DNA from: Deltaproteobacteria bacterium | GTDB lineage: Bacteria; Desulfobacterota; Desulfuromonadia; Desulfuromonadales; Geopsychrobacteraceae | Length of the DNA: 39,360 nt | Assembly (NCBI GenBank): GCA_024280485.1 | Contig: JAJRQB010000012.1 | Coordinates: 1-39,360, forward strand | Reading direction: 5' to 3' | In this document: piece after piece, positions 16,155-24,276 of the stretch | Position numbering within the stretch: the first letter of the stretch is position 1 | How the letters are laid out: each line of letters starts with the position of its first letter | Notes under the pieces: generated by a model | What the model saw: the letters and a program-made list of their open reading frames with translations, nothing else | Databases searched by the model: none | What the model was told of the DNA's origin: nothing | Translations under genes and position numbers: made by a program

Positions 16155-16297
16155 TGAAACCTCCGCGTTAATTTAGACAGAATGATCCCCCTGCTAGTAT
16201 CAGGATCTATGCCAAATCACTATACACTTGTTATATAGCTATAATTATTCAATTATTGTGAATTTGACAACGAGGTTTTTTGATTTAAGTAAACAGG

Positions 16298-16339
16298 TTT
16301 GTAGAATATTCTCTATCTCGTTAGCGAATATTCTACAAA
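16298..16339. repeat. Perfect 14-bp inverted repeat with 14-base spacer, each arm holding GAATATTC
   Basis: Arms TTTGTAGAATATTC (16298-16311) and GAATATTCTACAAA (16326-16339) are perfectly complementary. Each contains the palindrome GAATATTC, so the site also reads as two copies of one small operator. It lies 87 bases past the gspB stop and 144 bases before the HMA gene. No T run follows on either strand in terminator position, so an operator is the better guess. Confidence 0.55.
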
Positions 16340-16426
16340 AAGTTTATTCAAGCCAAAATAAGTTGGAGATTAAGGAGTTGTAGATGTGGAATTTTGCAAT
16401 AAGTCACAAAATAAACCCTTGGACTC

Positions 16427-17041
16427 TCAGTTTTCGCTCTCAATCAACAAGTGGAACAGTGCCCCCTGCCAGCTGAGAACCACTCTATCAGGCAGTATTT
16501 CAACCAACTGAGCACCTTCAATCATAGTACCCTGCATAACGGGAAGGTCATTGATTATAGCTAGTCGATCGGTAACTTTGTCCCGATATGCGATCCCGGT
16601 TAATTTAAGGAATGGTGTGCCATTTTGGCCTAATGCTTCAGGCTGGGTCTGAACTTTGAAAGGAGTAACTGTTGCTTCAGGAGGTTGGCGAGTTTGACTT
16701 TCCGTTTCAGGTGCAGGTCTTACATAAATCCGTTCGGTTGCACTCACTTCCGGTTTTGTTGGCAGATCTACTTTAACAGGTTGCTGAACAACAATAGCAG
16801 CAGGTTTAATTTCGACTTTCGTTTGCAAAACGCCAGTAGATGTCCCGCTTTTTGTCCAGAAGAAAAATCCAACAACGATCAATAGGAAAAAAAGGAGGGC
16901 TGATATAAAAGGCCAAAAATTGCGGGGCTGCTGTTTACTTGCTGAGCGTTTCAGAATGTCGCGCGAAATATCGATGCCGCCTTCGCCAAGAGCCGCTTTC
17001 TCTTCTTCAAGTTTACGCAATGCCTTAAGAATTGAACTCAT
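16427..17041 (-). CDS. gspB: GspB-like type II secretion accessory protein
   Basis: A 204-residue single-pass protein: MSSILKALRKLEEEKA is the typical GspB N-terminal helix, the membrane segment is at about 43-62, followed by a Pro/Val/Thr-rich periplasmic linker and a C-terminal domain (about 140-204) with LKLTGIAYRDKVTDRLAIIND, GTMIEGAQLVEI and DRVVLSWQG. This is the PilP/GspC-like fold of the T2SSB family. With GspA it helps to insert the secretin through peptidoglycan. Its ATG overlaps the gspA TGA, with AAGGAG 8 bases upstream. Confidence 0.87.
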   Translation of the reverse strand: MSSILKALRKLEEEKAALGEGGIDISRDILKRSASKQQPRNFWPFISALLFFLLIVVGFFFWTKSGTSTGVLQTKVEIKPAAIVVQQPVKVDLPTKPEVSATERIYVRPAPETESQTRQPPEATVTPFKVQTQPEALGQNGTPFLKLTGIAYRDKVTDRLAIINDLPVMQGTMIEGAQLVEILPDRVVLSWQGALFHLLIESEN

Positions 17042-18702
17042 TGCGTGATCTCCTTTGTTAACTGCGGCATTTCGGATCCTACCAAGCGGTAGATCTGAAG
17101 AAGCGTCTGGGCTCCAATTCTGCCGTCGGGACTCAACCCCGTCCGATTCTGCAGATCGCTCACTGCCTTGATAGTCTCAGTGTCATATATACCGGTTAGA
17201 CTAAGATTGGGGTACCCTGCCAGGCTTAGAAGCTTTTGGATTCTAACGACCCCACTCCCCTTCTTCCCCGGGTCAGTAATGTAGGCGATCTGCTCAAAAT
17301 TACTCCAGGGAATCACCGCTGTGCCAAACCAAATGTCTTCAAGATATACTACCGGAAGCCACCCATCCGCAGTAAGAAACGGTTCGGTAAGCACCTGTTC
17401 GTCTTTCATTTCTAAAAGTGCCAGATAGCGTTTCCCCGGCAAATTCGGCAAGACAATTGTCAGGATTGCCGGGGAATTAAATTTTAATAGTTTTTCAGGA
17501 TCATTCTGAATACGTATTGCCCCCATGCCAGTATTCCGCAGAGCCGCTTCCAATGGCCGGAATGTGTCCGGATTAAAGCTTCTCGGTTCTGGTTGTTCCC
17601 AACGATTTAACACGGCAGCTAAGGCCAGGCGTGCAGATTCGACTTCCCCATAAGAGCTGATTTTTTCTTGTATCTGATTCAGAAAATAAGCGTCAACTTC
17701 AAAATTATCATCGACTGACTGCACGGCGTTCTTTTCAATAACTATAGGAGTACCCGAGGGACTCGCTACCACCTTTGTTTGAGTAAAAAGATCAGGTAAA
17801 AGTCCAGGTTGCAGATATATCAGCAAGAAAAGAATGATGCCGATGAAAGAGAGTGCGGCATAGGGCCAGCGCACAGTTTTCAAAACCTTTTCACCAGACA
17901 ATTCAGTTTGAGCTTCAGAGATAACCTTATGATCAATCCTGTCCAACTCATTGGAATAAGCAACCAGAAGAGCGCGATCACAAAGGATATTGATTAAACG
18001 AGGCAAGCCATTAGTAATGCGATAGATCTGCCGCATAGCTTTTTCAGTAAAAAGACCGCCCCCTTTATAACCCGCAACTTTCAAGCGATGGTTCACATAG
18101 GCGCAGGTATCTTCAGCATCCATGTTTGTGAGTCGATAACGTACTATAAGTCGCTGTTTCAGTTGCCGTAACTCATGACGGCCGAGAACTTCATCCAGTT
18201 CAGGCTGACCGACAATAATCAGTTGAATCAGCTTGTCTGTTTCAGTCTCAAGGTTTGATAGAAGTCGTAACTGCTCAAGAACTGCGGGGTCAAGATTTTG
18301 GGCCTCGTCGATAACAAGCTCAACCGTTTTTCCTTGTTGACGCTCTTCAAGCAAGAAACGGTTGAGAGAATCATGCAGACATGAGAAATTACTCTCTCCA
18401 TCACGACAGGGAATACCAAACTCACGGTGGATTGATTGCAATAGTTCCAATGCTGTCAGGCAGGGATTGAAAATCAAAGCAACATGGTAATTTGCCTGTT
18501 CGAGTTGTCTCAGTAATGTACGCAAAACCGTCGTTTTGCCAGTACCTACCTCACCAATTAAAGACAAAAAACCGACCCGTTGCTTCACACCGTAGAGAAG
18601 ATGAGCAAATGCCTCTTTATGCATTTTGCTCAGAAAAATGAACCGGGGGTTAGGAGTGATATGAAACGGTTTTTCCTGAAAGCCAAATAACCTCAAATAC
18701 AT
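17038..18702 (-). CDS. gspA: GspA/ExeA-type AAA ATPase with peptidoglycan-binding domain
   Basis: A 554-residue protein: cytoplasmic AAA domain with Walker A GEVGTGKTT (50-58), Walker B VELVIDEAQN (127-136) and sensor GLPRLINILCDRALL; a membrane segment at about 279-297; a periplasmic region with a peptidase C39-like fold segment; and a C-terminal PG_binding_1 domain (about 480-545) with IQKLLSLAGYP and TIKAVSDLQNRTGLSPDG. ExeA remodels peptidoglycan attachment for the type II secretin. The rest of the gsp machinery is not in view. The start at 18702 has AGGA 9 bases upstream and begins MYLRLFGFQEKPF, the standard family opening. Confidence 0.92.
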   Translation of the reverse strand: MYLRLFGFQEKPFHITPNPRFIFLSKMHKEAFAHLLYGVKQRVGFLSLIGEVGTGKTTVLRTLLRQLEQANYHVALIFNPCLTALELLQSIHREFGIPCRDGESNFSCLHDSLNRFLLEERQQGKTVELVIDEAQNLDPAVLEQLRLLSNLETETDKLIQLIIVGQPELDEVLGRHELRQLKQRLIVRYRLTNMDAEDTCAYVNHRLKVAGYKGGGLFTEKAMRQIYRITNGLPRLINILCDRALLVAYSNELDRIDHKVISEAQTELSGEKVLKTVRWPYAALSFIGIILFLLIYLQPGLLPDLFTQTKVVASPSGTPIVIEKNAVQSVDDNFEVDAYFLNQIQEKISSYGEVESARLALAAVLNRWEQPEPRSFNPDTFRPLEAALRNTGMGAIRIQNDPEKLLKFNSPAILTIVLPNLPGKRYLALLEMKDEQVLTEPFLTADGWLPVVYLEDIWFGTAVIPWSNFEQIAYITDPGKKGSGVVRIQKLLSLAGYPNLSLTGIYDTETIKAVSDLQNRTGLSPDGRIGAQTLLQIYRLVGSEMPQLTKEITQ

Positions 18703-19078
18703 TAGGCCGGTCCTGATCTTCTAGTAAGAAAACGTTAAAATATAAATATCAGTGTATTTATAGCATTGTTTCAACAGAAAATCACCGAGCGATCAATTGA
18801 TAGAGCGATGTAGAACGCAGGCAAGTACAGTCTTTACCGAATATCAAAAGGGTTGACAGGTAGGGTCTTAAACGAAATATAGACCTTGGATAACTGTGTT
18901 ATGTAAAGTTACGACCAGCGCGACCGCGGCAGTTCTTATTATCTAAGATCTAGAATGGCGAGTGAAAGAGATAATATATGCGTTGGGTCTGAGGATTAAA
19001 AACTGCTTCCTTCCAAGCCAAATCTATGATAACTTGCCGCGGTTCGAAAGACTGGCCCAAAACAAGGAGAATACACGA
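18703..19078 (+). other. Intergenic region between divergent gspA and secG
   Basis: 376 bases with no supported gene. It must hold the gspA promoter (a minus-strand TTGAAA, 17 bases, TGATAT is possible) and the secG promoter (listed separately). An open frame begins at 18962 and runs into secG, but its first 39 residues are unlike SecG and have no ribosome site. The secG leader would be about 190 bases; I see no riboswitch in it. Confidence 0.5.
18853..18881 (+). promoter_or_regulatory. Possible promoter of secG
   Basis: TTGACA at 18853-18858 followed after 17 bases by AATATA (18876-18881); a TATAGA at 19 bases is an alternative. The start would be near 18890. Confidence 0.4.
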
Positions 19079-19441
19079 ATGACTTATCTGCTTATTGGAT
19101 TACATGTAACTGTTTGCCTGGCTCTGATCGTTATTGTTCTACTACAAATGGGCAAAGGCGCTGAAGTTGGCGCATCCTTTGGAGCTGGTGGCAGTCAAAC
19201 GATTTTGGGGGCATCAGGTGGTGCTAGTTTCATGGGGAAAGTCACTGCTGCCGCTGCAGTAATTTTTATGCTCACAAGTTTGTCGCTCGCTTATTTTTAT
19301 GGCAGCCCTGCCTCACAAACAATAATGCCAGCATCAGTTAATGTGCCTGCTCAGCCTGCCGCTGGAGGCTTCACGGGTGACACAGCAACGCCAGTTGAGC
19401 AAACCGCACCAGCAGCAGTCCCTGCAGAAGAAAAAAAGTAA
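19079..19441 (+). CDS. secG: Preprotein translocase subunit SecG
   Basis: A 120-residue small membrane protein of the SecYEG channel. First membrane segment MTYLLIGLHVTVCLALIVIV, then LLQMGKGAEVGASFGAGGSQTILG, the signature SecG loop, then a second segment (AAAVIFMLTSLSLAYFYG) and a soluble Ala/Pro-rich tail ending EEKK. ATG at 19079 has AAGGAGA 8 bases upstream; this start is chosen over the frame's opening at 18962. tRNA-Leu follows 59 bases downstream behind its own promoter, the usual secG-tRNA-Leu arrangement in many proteobacteria. Confidence 0.95.
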   Translation: MTYLLIGLHVTVCLALIVIVLLQMGKGAEVGASFGAGGSQTILGASGGASFMGKVTAAAAVIFMLTSLSLAYFYGSPASQTIMPASVNVPAQPAAGGFTGDTATPVEQTAPAAVPAEEKK

Positions 19442-19459
19442 TATCTTAGCAATATTCAG

Positions 19460-19489
19460 TTGACAGTTTATAAAATGATTCTGTATATA
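19460..19489 (+). promoter_or_regulatory. Sigma-70 promoter of tRNA-Leu
   Basis: TTGACA at 19460-19465, an 18-base spacer and TATATA at 19484-19489, 11 bases before the mature tRNA start. Confidence 0.6.
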
Positions 19490-19500
19490 TACAGGCCTTC

Positions 19501-19586
19501 GCCGAAGTGGTGGAATTGGTAGACACGCACGCTTGAGGGGCGTGTGTCTTATGGACGTGCGAGTTCGAGTCTCGCCTTCGGCACCA
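19501..19586 (+). tRNA. tRNA-Leu(GAG)
   Basis: Acceptor GCCGAAG pairs with CTTCGGC (19576-19582), followed by A and an encoded CCA (19584-19586). The anticodon stem CACGC/GCGTG encloses loop TTGAGGG, anticodon GAG at 19535-19537. A long variable arm marks a class II tRNA, and GTTCGAGTC is the T loop. Length 86 with CCA. It reads CUC and CUU. Confidence 0.97.
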
Positions 19587-19626
19587 ATTAAAAATCCACT
19601 GTAATTAATTATCAGTGGGAAATCAG

Positions 19627-19650
19627 CGCTACACAAAACGCTACACAAAA
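19627..19650 (+). repeat. Tandem 12-bp direct repeat downstream of tRNA-Leu
   Basis: CGCTACACAAAA occurs twice without a gap (19627-19638, 19639-19650), 40 bases past the tRNA. The context AGCGCTACACA ... TGTGAGCGCT (to 19667) also forms an imperfect inverted repeat. Sequence beside a tRNA-Leu 3' end is a common place for integration scars, but no integrase remnant is visible. Confidence 0.5.
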
Positions 19651-19791
19651 GCGGAATTGTGAGCGCTGTTTTTGCTTCCAGAGCCCGACACTGATAAAAC
19701 TACTGTCAGGTTCTCACCCGAAAACATTTCATATAATGTTTCGAAGCAAACGGCAGTTTTACTTGGGTTCAAGAATAAGAAGTATTACAAT

Positions 19792-20487
19792 ATGCCTCAT
19801 CTCCCTACCAAAAAAAATCTGAGCGAAGGCGCCTCTGCTGCCTGGCCAATCTGTATCGGCTATGTTCCAATCGGGCTGGCTCTAGGCGTCTTGGCACAAA
19901 AAGCTGGAATCCCCTGGTGGGCCGTCGCGATGATGTCGCTTCTGGTGTTTGCCGGCAGTGCCCAATTTATCTGCGTGGCGATGATCGCTGCAGGGGCCTC
20001 GATACCAGCAATCATCTTTACAACTTTTGTCGTCAACCTGCGCCATACCTTAATGAGCTCTGCTCTGGCCGTCTATCTAACCGGAGTCAATCGTAATTTT
20101 CTCGCGCTCTTCTCCTACGGCATCACCGACGAAAGCTTTGCGATCAATATGACCCGCTTTCGTTCTGGGTCATGGGACCACTACAGCGCACTCGCGACCA
20201 ATCAGTTCGCCAACGCGACCTGGATCCTTGCAACAGTCACCGGTGCGCTGCTGGGTCAATTTGTGCCACAGGGAGCCTTCGGTATTGACTATGCGTTGAC
20301 CGGGATGTTTATCTGCCTGCTGGTTTTTCAACTACATGGAGGCGTCTATATCTTTACGGGTCTTCTGGCTGCGGGAATATCAGTGGGCTGGTATCTTTTT
20401 ATTCCCGGTGATTCCTATATCGTTGGGGCGTCGATCTGTGCCGCAACTTTAGGGTTTCTTCTACAGCGCAGGAGGAGGATCAGTTGA
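19792..20487 (+). CDS. azlC: AzlC-family branched-chain amino acid exporter, large subunit
   Basis: A 231-residue inner-membrane protein of the AzlC family. After a short N-terminus come GASAAWPICIGYVPIGLALGVLA and MSLLVFAGSAQFICVAM, the family signature, then FVVNLRHTLMSSALAVYL, a conserved re-entrant segment, and several more hydrophobic helices. With AzlD it exports branched-chain amino acids (leucine analogues in Bacillus, valine in E. coli YgaZH). ATG at 19792 is chosen as the family start; the open frame extends to 19672 without supporting homology, and only a weak AAGAAG precedes either. It overlaps azlD by four bases. Confidence 0.92.
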   Translation: MPHLPTKKNLSEGASAAWPICIGYVPIGLALGVLAQKAGIPWWAVAMMSLLVFAGSAQFICVAMIAAGASIPAIIFTTFVVNLRHTLMSSALAVYLTGVNRNFLALFSYGITDESFAINMTRFRSGSWDHYSALATNQFANATWILATVTGALLGQFVPQGAFGIDYALTGMFICLLVFQLHGGVYIFTGLLAAGISVGWYLFIPGDSYIVGASICAATLGFLLQRRRRIS

Positions 20488-20807
20488 ACTTTAACGACTA
20501 CCTCCTACTCTTCTGCGGGATGGGTGCAGTAACTTATCTACCGCGGGCCCTGCCGCTGCTTTATCTGGCACACAAGAAACTACCGCAAGGATTGGTCGAC
20601 TGGCTGGGTTTGATACCAGTTTCGATCCTCAGTGCCCTGCTTGCCCCCCTGCTTTTCTGTGAGGGAGCCAGTCGAAGTCTGCACATCGGCAAACCTGAAT
20701 TTCTGGTTGCTATCCCGACCCTGGCTTTTGCTCTGAAGACAAAAAGCCTGGCAGGCACGGTTTTACTCGGCATGGCCCTTTACTGGGTGGCCGGTTATGT
20801 TCTATAA
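20484..20807 (+). CDS. azlD: AzlD-family small exporter subunit
   Basis: A 107-residue membrane protein. It starts with TTG at 20484 inside the azlC stop (TTGA), behind a strong AGGAGGAGG. GMGAVTYLPRALPLLYL is the AzlD signature, with three or four membrane segments and LPQGLVDWLGLIPVSILSAL. It is the obligate partner of AzlC. Confidence 0.92.
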   Translation: MNFNDYLLLFCGMGAVTYLPRALPLLYLAHKKLPQGLVDWLGLIPVSILSALLAPLLFCEGASRSLHIGKPEFLVAIPTLAFALKTKSLAGTVLLGMALYWVAGYVL

Positions 20808-20814
20808 AGACTCC

Positions 20815-20868
20815 CCTGAATCAGGAACTAACTGTGCCTGCAAATTCAGGTAGAATCACTAATTTGCA
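20815..20868 (+). promoter_or_regulatory. Two overlapping, mutually exclusive stem-loops upstream of yhbY
   Basis: CCTGAAT (20815-20821) can pair with ATTCAGG (20844-20850), or TGCAAATT (20839-20846) can pair with AATTTGCA (20861-20868). The two helices share 20844-20846 and cannot coexist. The arrangement lies in the azlD-yhbY gap, 37 bases before the yhbY start. It may be chance. Confidence 0.3.
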
Positions 20869-20904
20869 AGGAGCATCTGGAAGAACTGGATGCAGGAGAT
20901 GAAA

Positions 20905-21210
20905 ATGGAAATTACGGGCAAACAGAAAAGATTTTTACGCGGATTGGGCCACCATCTGAAGCCAGTGGTCATGGTTGGTAAAGATGAAGTGACTCAGAAA
21001 GTGATTAACGCCACCGATGAGGCCCTGGATCTGCATGAGCTGGTCAAGATCAGGCTACAGGAAGGCTGCCTGACTGATCGCAAATCTGTTGCAGCAGAAC
21101 TTTCTGAACAAACTGGTTCAGCAGTCGCCCAGATTCTGGGGCACACCTTTTTACTTTATCGACCTGCTAAAGAACCTACGATAAAACTCCCGAAAAGTCA
21201 GACCGGCTGA
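20905..21210 (+). CDS. yhbY: YhbY-type CRM-domain RNA-binding protein
   Basis: A 101-residue single CRM-domain protein: EITGKQKRFLRGLGHHLKPVVMVGKDEVTQKVI, then ALDLHELVKIRL and LSEQTGSAVAQILGHTFLLYR. YhbY binds the precursor of the large ribosomal subunit. The usual GxxG loop appears as GKDE instead of GKxG, a small departure. Among three in-frame ATG codons (20890, 20899, 20905), 20905 is chosen because AGGAG lies at the right distance and MEITGKQ is the family opening. It converges with dgt. Confidence 0.92.
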   Translation: MEITGKQKRFLRGLGHHLKPVVMVGKDEVTQKVINATDEALDLHELVKIRLQEGCLTDRKSVAAELSEQTGSAVAQILGHTFLLYRPAKEPTIKLPKSQTG

Positions 21211-21224
21211 GTTCAGTTAAACGA

Positions 21225-22358
21225 TCAGGCACGCTCAAAGGGCTCATAGAGGCGTTTATATTCATCCTGGGCGTAACGATCTGTCATACTGGCGATATAG
21301 TCACAGATGACCCGTTCTGTGCCATATTCGTCGAATCGCGCTTGGTGATCCTGGGGTAATAACGTCGGATTCTTCGTATAGTTTTCAAACAACAGGGTCA
21401 GAAAACGCTCCGCCTTAACCCTCATCAACTCGACTTTGTGGTGACGGTAGAGATTCTTATAGAGGAATTTCTTTAGTTCACTATTCTTCTGGCGCATTTT
21501 TGTGCTAAAAGCGGCCAGGTTTTGAGGTTGATTACGTAGATCGGCAAGCGTCTCTATCCCTGTTGCCAAAATATTGTGACTGGTGGTATCGACCAGATCC
21601 TGAATGAGATCACGAATCAGATAACTTATGGTTTGCAGTACTTGACGCTTTTCACCGATCAGGGGGTATTTCTGACCGATACTGCGAAAGGTTTCCTGCC
21701 AGAGTTCGACCTGTGACAATGCCTGCAGACTGATATAACCGGCCTTTAGTCCATCATCGATATCGTGGTTGTTGTACGCGATTTCATCCGCCAGATCGAT
21801 AATCTGGGCTTCCAGTGTGGCGCGCTGTTCCGGTTCAAAATCGGTTATGGCTGTAGATCCGGCCTTATCGTAGGCGGATGAGTGCTTTATGATCCCTTCT
21901 CTGACTTCCCAACTGAGGTTCAGACCATTGAACTCAGGGTAGCGCTCTTCAAGCAGATCAACAATCCGCAACGACTGCCGATTGTGTTCAAAACCACCGT
22001 GGCCCTGCATCATGCGATTCAAGACCTGCTCTCCGGTATGGCCAAAAGGGGTATGCCCAAGGTCGTGAGCCAGAGCCAGGGTTTCCACCAAATCCTGATT
22101 CAGATGCAGTGCGCGGGCGATGCCACGAGCAATTTGAGAGACCTCAAGAGAATGGGTTAAGCGGGTGCGGTAGTAATCACCTTCATGGTTAACAAAAACC
22201 TGGGTTTTATATTCCAGCCGCCTGAAAGCAGCACAATGGATAATTCGGTCACGATCACGTTCAAAGGCTAGGCGCTTATCCTTATAGGGCTCGGCATAGA
22301 CTCGGCCACGACTCTCTTCACTGCGGGCGGCGTATCTGGCAAGTTCGGGTTGACGCAT
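21225..22358 (-). CDS. dgt: dGTPase-like deoxyguanosinetriphosphate triphosphohydrolase
   Basis: A 377-residue HD-superfamily enzyme that cleaves dNTPs, mainly dGTP, to nucleoside and triphosphate. RDRIIHCAAFRRLEYKTQVF, RTRLTHSLEVSQIARGIAR, ALAHDLGHTPFGHTGEQVL and DLADEIAYNNHDIDDGL give the metal-binding H...HD...D ligands. ATG at 22358 is chosen since GGAG stands 6 bases before it; the upstream ATG at 22370 would make that GGAG part of the coding sequence. It is divergent from rsmD. Confidence 0.93.
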   Translation of the reverse strand: MRQPELARYAARSEESRGRVYAEPYKDKRLAFERDRDRIIHCAAFRRLEYKTQVFVNHEGDYYRTRLTHSLEVSQIARGIARALHLNQDLVETLALAHDLGHTPFGHTGEQVLNRMMQGHGGFEHNRQSLRIVDLLEERYPEFNGLNLSWEVREGIIKHSSAYDKAGSTAITDFEPEQRATLEAQIIDLADEIAYNNHDIDDGLKAGYISLQALSQVELWQETFRSIGQKYPLIGEKRQVLQTISYLIRDLIQDLVDTTSHNILATGIETLADLRNQPQNLAAFSTKMRQKNSELKKFLYKNLYRHHKVELMRVKAERFLTLLFENYTKNPTLLPQDHQARFDEYGTERVICDYIASMTDRYAQDEYKRLYEPFERA

Positions 22359-22471
22359 ACTTAACTCCATTTTTTGACAGAATCAGCAATCTGCTCTAGT
22401 CTGCCGCAACAAACGGCATACTTCTATGTTAAATAGCGGATGTGACAAAATAAGACACTCTAGGACGTTAG

Positions 22472-23059
22472 ATGAGAATTATCAGTGGCAGTGCCCGCGG
22501 GCGTAAACTCGCAGAATTTGAAGGGAGCGGCATCAGGCCGACTTCTGATCGGGCCCGTGAGGCGATCTTCAGTATACTGATAAGTCGTTACGGTAGCTTG
22601 CAGAATATGCGGGTCCTTGATCTATTTGCCGGAAGCGGCGCCATGAGCCTTGAAGCATTGAGTCGTGGTGCCAAAAATGCCGTGCTGATCGATTCATCAC
22701 CACAGGCCGCCAGGCTGGTGTCCGACAATATTGCCCGCTGCAAAATGGAATCTCGGGCCGAATTGATAAAGCAGCCTGCTCTGTCTGCTCTTCCTCTGAC
22801 AGCCAGCAAGGGACCCTTCGACCTGATTTTCATGGATCCGCCCTACAACCTGGGTCATATCCCACCAATCCTCAAACAGATCACAGCCTTGCAACTCTTG
22901 CAACAAAATGGAATAATTCTCGCCGAGTCGGCAGTCGATGAGGAATTCGAACTACCGATCTCACTTGAATTGATCGAAACACGCAGTTACGGAAGCTCAA
23001 AGGTCCACCTTATCTGCAATCAGACAAGCAATGATGACGAAACTGTGAGGCCTGTATGA
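22472..23059 (+). CDS. rsmD: 16S rRNA (guanine966-N2)-methyltransferase
   Basis: A 195-residue SAM-dependent methyltransferase: MRIISGSARGRKL, RPTSDRAREAIFSIL, then VLDLFAGSGAMSLEALSRGA (SAM loop) and FMDPPYN (catalytic NPPY-type motif). It methylates G966 of 16S rRNA in the 30S subunit. AGGA is upstream. The stop overlaps the coaD start (ATGA), the standard rsmD-coaD pairing. Confidence 0.94.
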   Translation: MRIISGSARGRKLAEFEGSGIRPTSDRAREAIFSILISRYGSLQNMRVLDLFAGSGAMSLEALSRGAKNAVLIDSSPQAARLVSDNIARCKMESRAELIKQPALSALPLTASKGPFDLIFMDPPYNLGHIPPILKQITALQLLQQNGIILAESAVDEEFELPISLELIETRSYGSSKVHLICNQTSNDDETVRPV

Positions 23060-23538
23060 AAAATCGTATCGCTATCTACCCCGGTTCCTTCGATCCGATC
23101 ACCAATGGTCACATGGATATTATCCAGCGTGGTCTTGAAATATTCGACCAGGTGATTATCGCCGTTGCGCGGAATTCTGAGAAGAACAGCCTCTTCAGCG
23201 TTCAGGAGCGGATCGCGTTGATCGATCAGTTGATAGATGACAACCCACAACTTGAGGTAGATACATTTGATGGTTTGTTGGTTGATTATGTTGTTTCACG
23301 CGAAGCCGGTGTCATATTACGCGGACTGAGAGCTGTTTCCGACTTTGAGTATGAGTTTCAACTGGCGCAGATGAACCGCTCAATCAGTCATCAAGTCGAA
23401 ACCCTGTTCATGATGACTGCAACTCAGAATGCCTATCTAAGTTCTTCAATCGTAAAAGAAGTCGCTTCGCATGGTGGTGACATCGATAATTTTGTACCGC
23501 CACTGGTTGCGGAGGAGTTACGAAAAAAGTTCGCCTGA
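23056..23538 (+). CDS. coaD: Phosphopantetheine adenylyltransferase
   Basis: A 160-residue enzyme of the usual length that joins ATP to 4'-phosphopantetheine in CoA synthesis. IAYPGSFDPITNGH has the TxGH nucleotidyl motif, RGLRAVSDFEYEFQLAQMN the phosphopantetheine site, and AYLSSSIVKEVASHGGD the closing ATP loop. It is coupled to rsmD by ATGA and ends six bases before the opposing creatininase gene. Confidence 0.95.
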   Translation: MKNRIAIYPGSFDPITNGHMDIIQRGLEIFDQVIIAVARNSEKNSLFSVQERIALIDQLIDDNPQLEVDTFDGLLVDYVVSREAGVILRGLRAVSDFEYEFQLAQMNRSISHQVETLFMMTATQNAYLSSSIVKEVASHGGDIDNFVPPLVAEELRKKFA

Positions 23539-23544
23539 TCCCCC

Positions 23545-24276
23545 TCAGACACGCTCTTCGAACTGTTCCAGTTGGTTAACCAGACGATCAAGGGCATTGA
23601 CCACCAACTCTTCCAACGCAGCACCTTTTTCTGAACTGGCTTTTCCCGGGTCACCCCAGACCCCCCCCGGCCAATACTTCTGTTTATTTCTAACCAGAAT
23701 CCCAGTCGGAAAATCGGGAAATTCTCGCGGTGCCCGCCCCTTGACCAGCTGCGGATGGGAATGCAGAATCCGTGAGGTTTCAATCTCACCGGCATGCGAA
23801 TCCCCCTCAGTTTCAATCAAGTGACGCCCTTCCCTGGCGGCCAGCATATACTCGGTCAACACAGCAATCCGCAGGTCAGCAAACTGATTCAGCAGAAATT
23901 CGCCGGCATCGGTCAGGGTCGCCATATGGGTGCCACCCGCGTGGCCGCTGAGAAGTACAAAATTGCGCAAACCCTTCTGATAGAGCGATGTGACAATATC
24001 TATGATCAAGGCTTTCAGAGTTTCAGTGCGAATCGACACCGTGCCGGGATGCTCAGAACTGGAACGGCATACGCCGTAATGGATGGGAGCTGCGACAAAG
24101 ATGTCACGCTTTTGGCTGAGTTTTTTACCGACTTCAATCGCATGCAGGGTATCGGTATCGAGAGGCAGGTGAGAACCATGCTCCTCAGTCGAGCCGAAGG
24201 GTATCAGCACCGTGCGGGTCTGCTGCAACCCAGTACTGAACTCGTCCATAGTTATCTCTGGCATGTAGAGCATCAT
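23545..24276 (-). CDS. Creatininase-family amidohydrolase in the queuosine operon
   Basis: A 243-residue creatininase-fold metalloenzyme. Metal ligands are in PFGSTEEHGSHLPLDTDT (E, H, D), LLSGHAGGTH and EGDSHAGEIETS. Family members hydrolyse creatinine, FAPy intermediates of archaeal flavin synthesis, or peptide precursors (mycofactocin MftE). GHAGG replaces the common GHGGN. Its ATG overlaps the queE stop by four bases, and it is the last gene of yacG-queD-queE-X. The substrate is unknown; the coupling suggests a pterin or deazapurine intermediate. Confidence 0.85.
   Translation of the reverse strand: MMLYMPEITMDEFSTGLQQTRTVLIPFGSTEEHGSHLPLDTDTLHAIEVGKKLSQKRDIFVAAPIHYGVCRSSSEHPGTVSIRTETLKALIIDIVTSLYQKGLRNFVLLSGHAGGTHMATLTDAGEFLLNQFADLRIAVLTEYMLAAREGRHLIETEGDSHAGEIETSRILHSHPQLVKGRAPREFPDFPTGILVRNKQKYWPGGVWGDPGKASSEKGAALEELVVNALDRLVNQLEQFEERV

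Noticed and set aside
16240-16260. Fur box upstream of the HMA operon
   Set aside because: The AT-rich repeat resembles parts of GATAATGAT but does not match the 19-bp palindrome well enough to call.
16298-16339. Inverted repeat taken as the gspB terminator
   Set aside because: The stem is AT-rich and no T run follows on the minus strand, so an operator is preferred, though not proven.
19334-19648. Minus-strand open frame across the tRNA-Leu and secG end
   Set aside because: It is antisense to a tRNA and to secG; its Arg-rich text is the usual artefact of reading a tRNA backwards.
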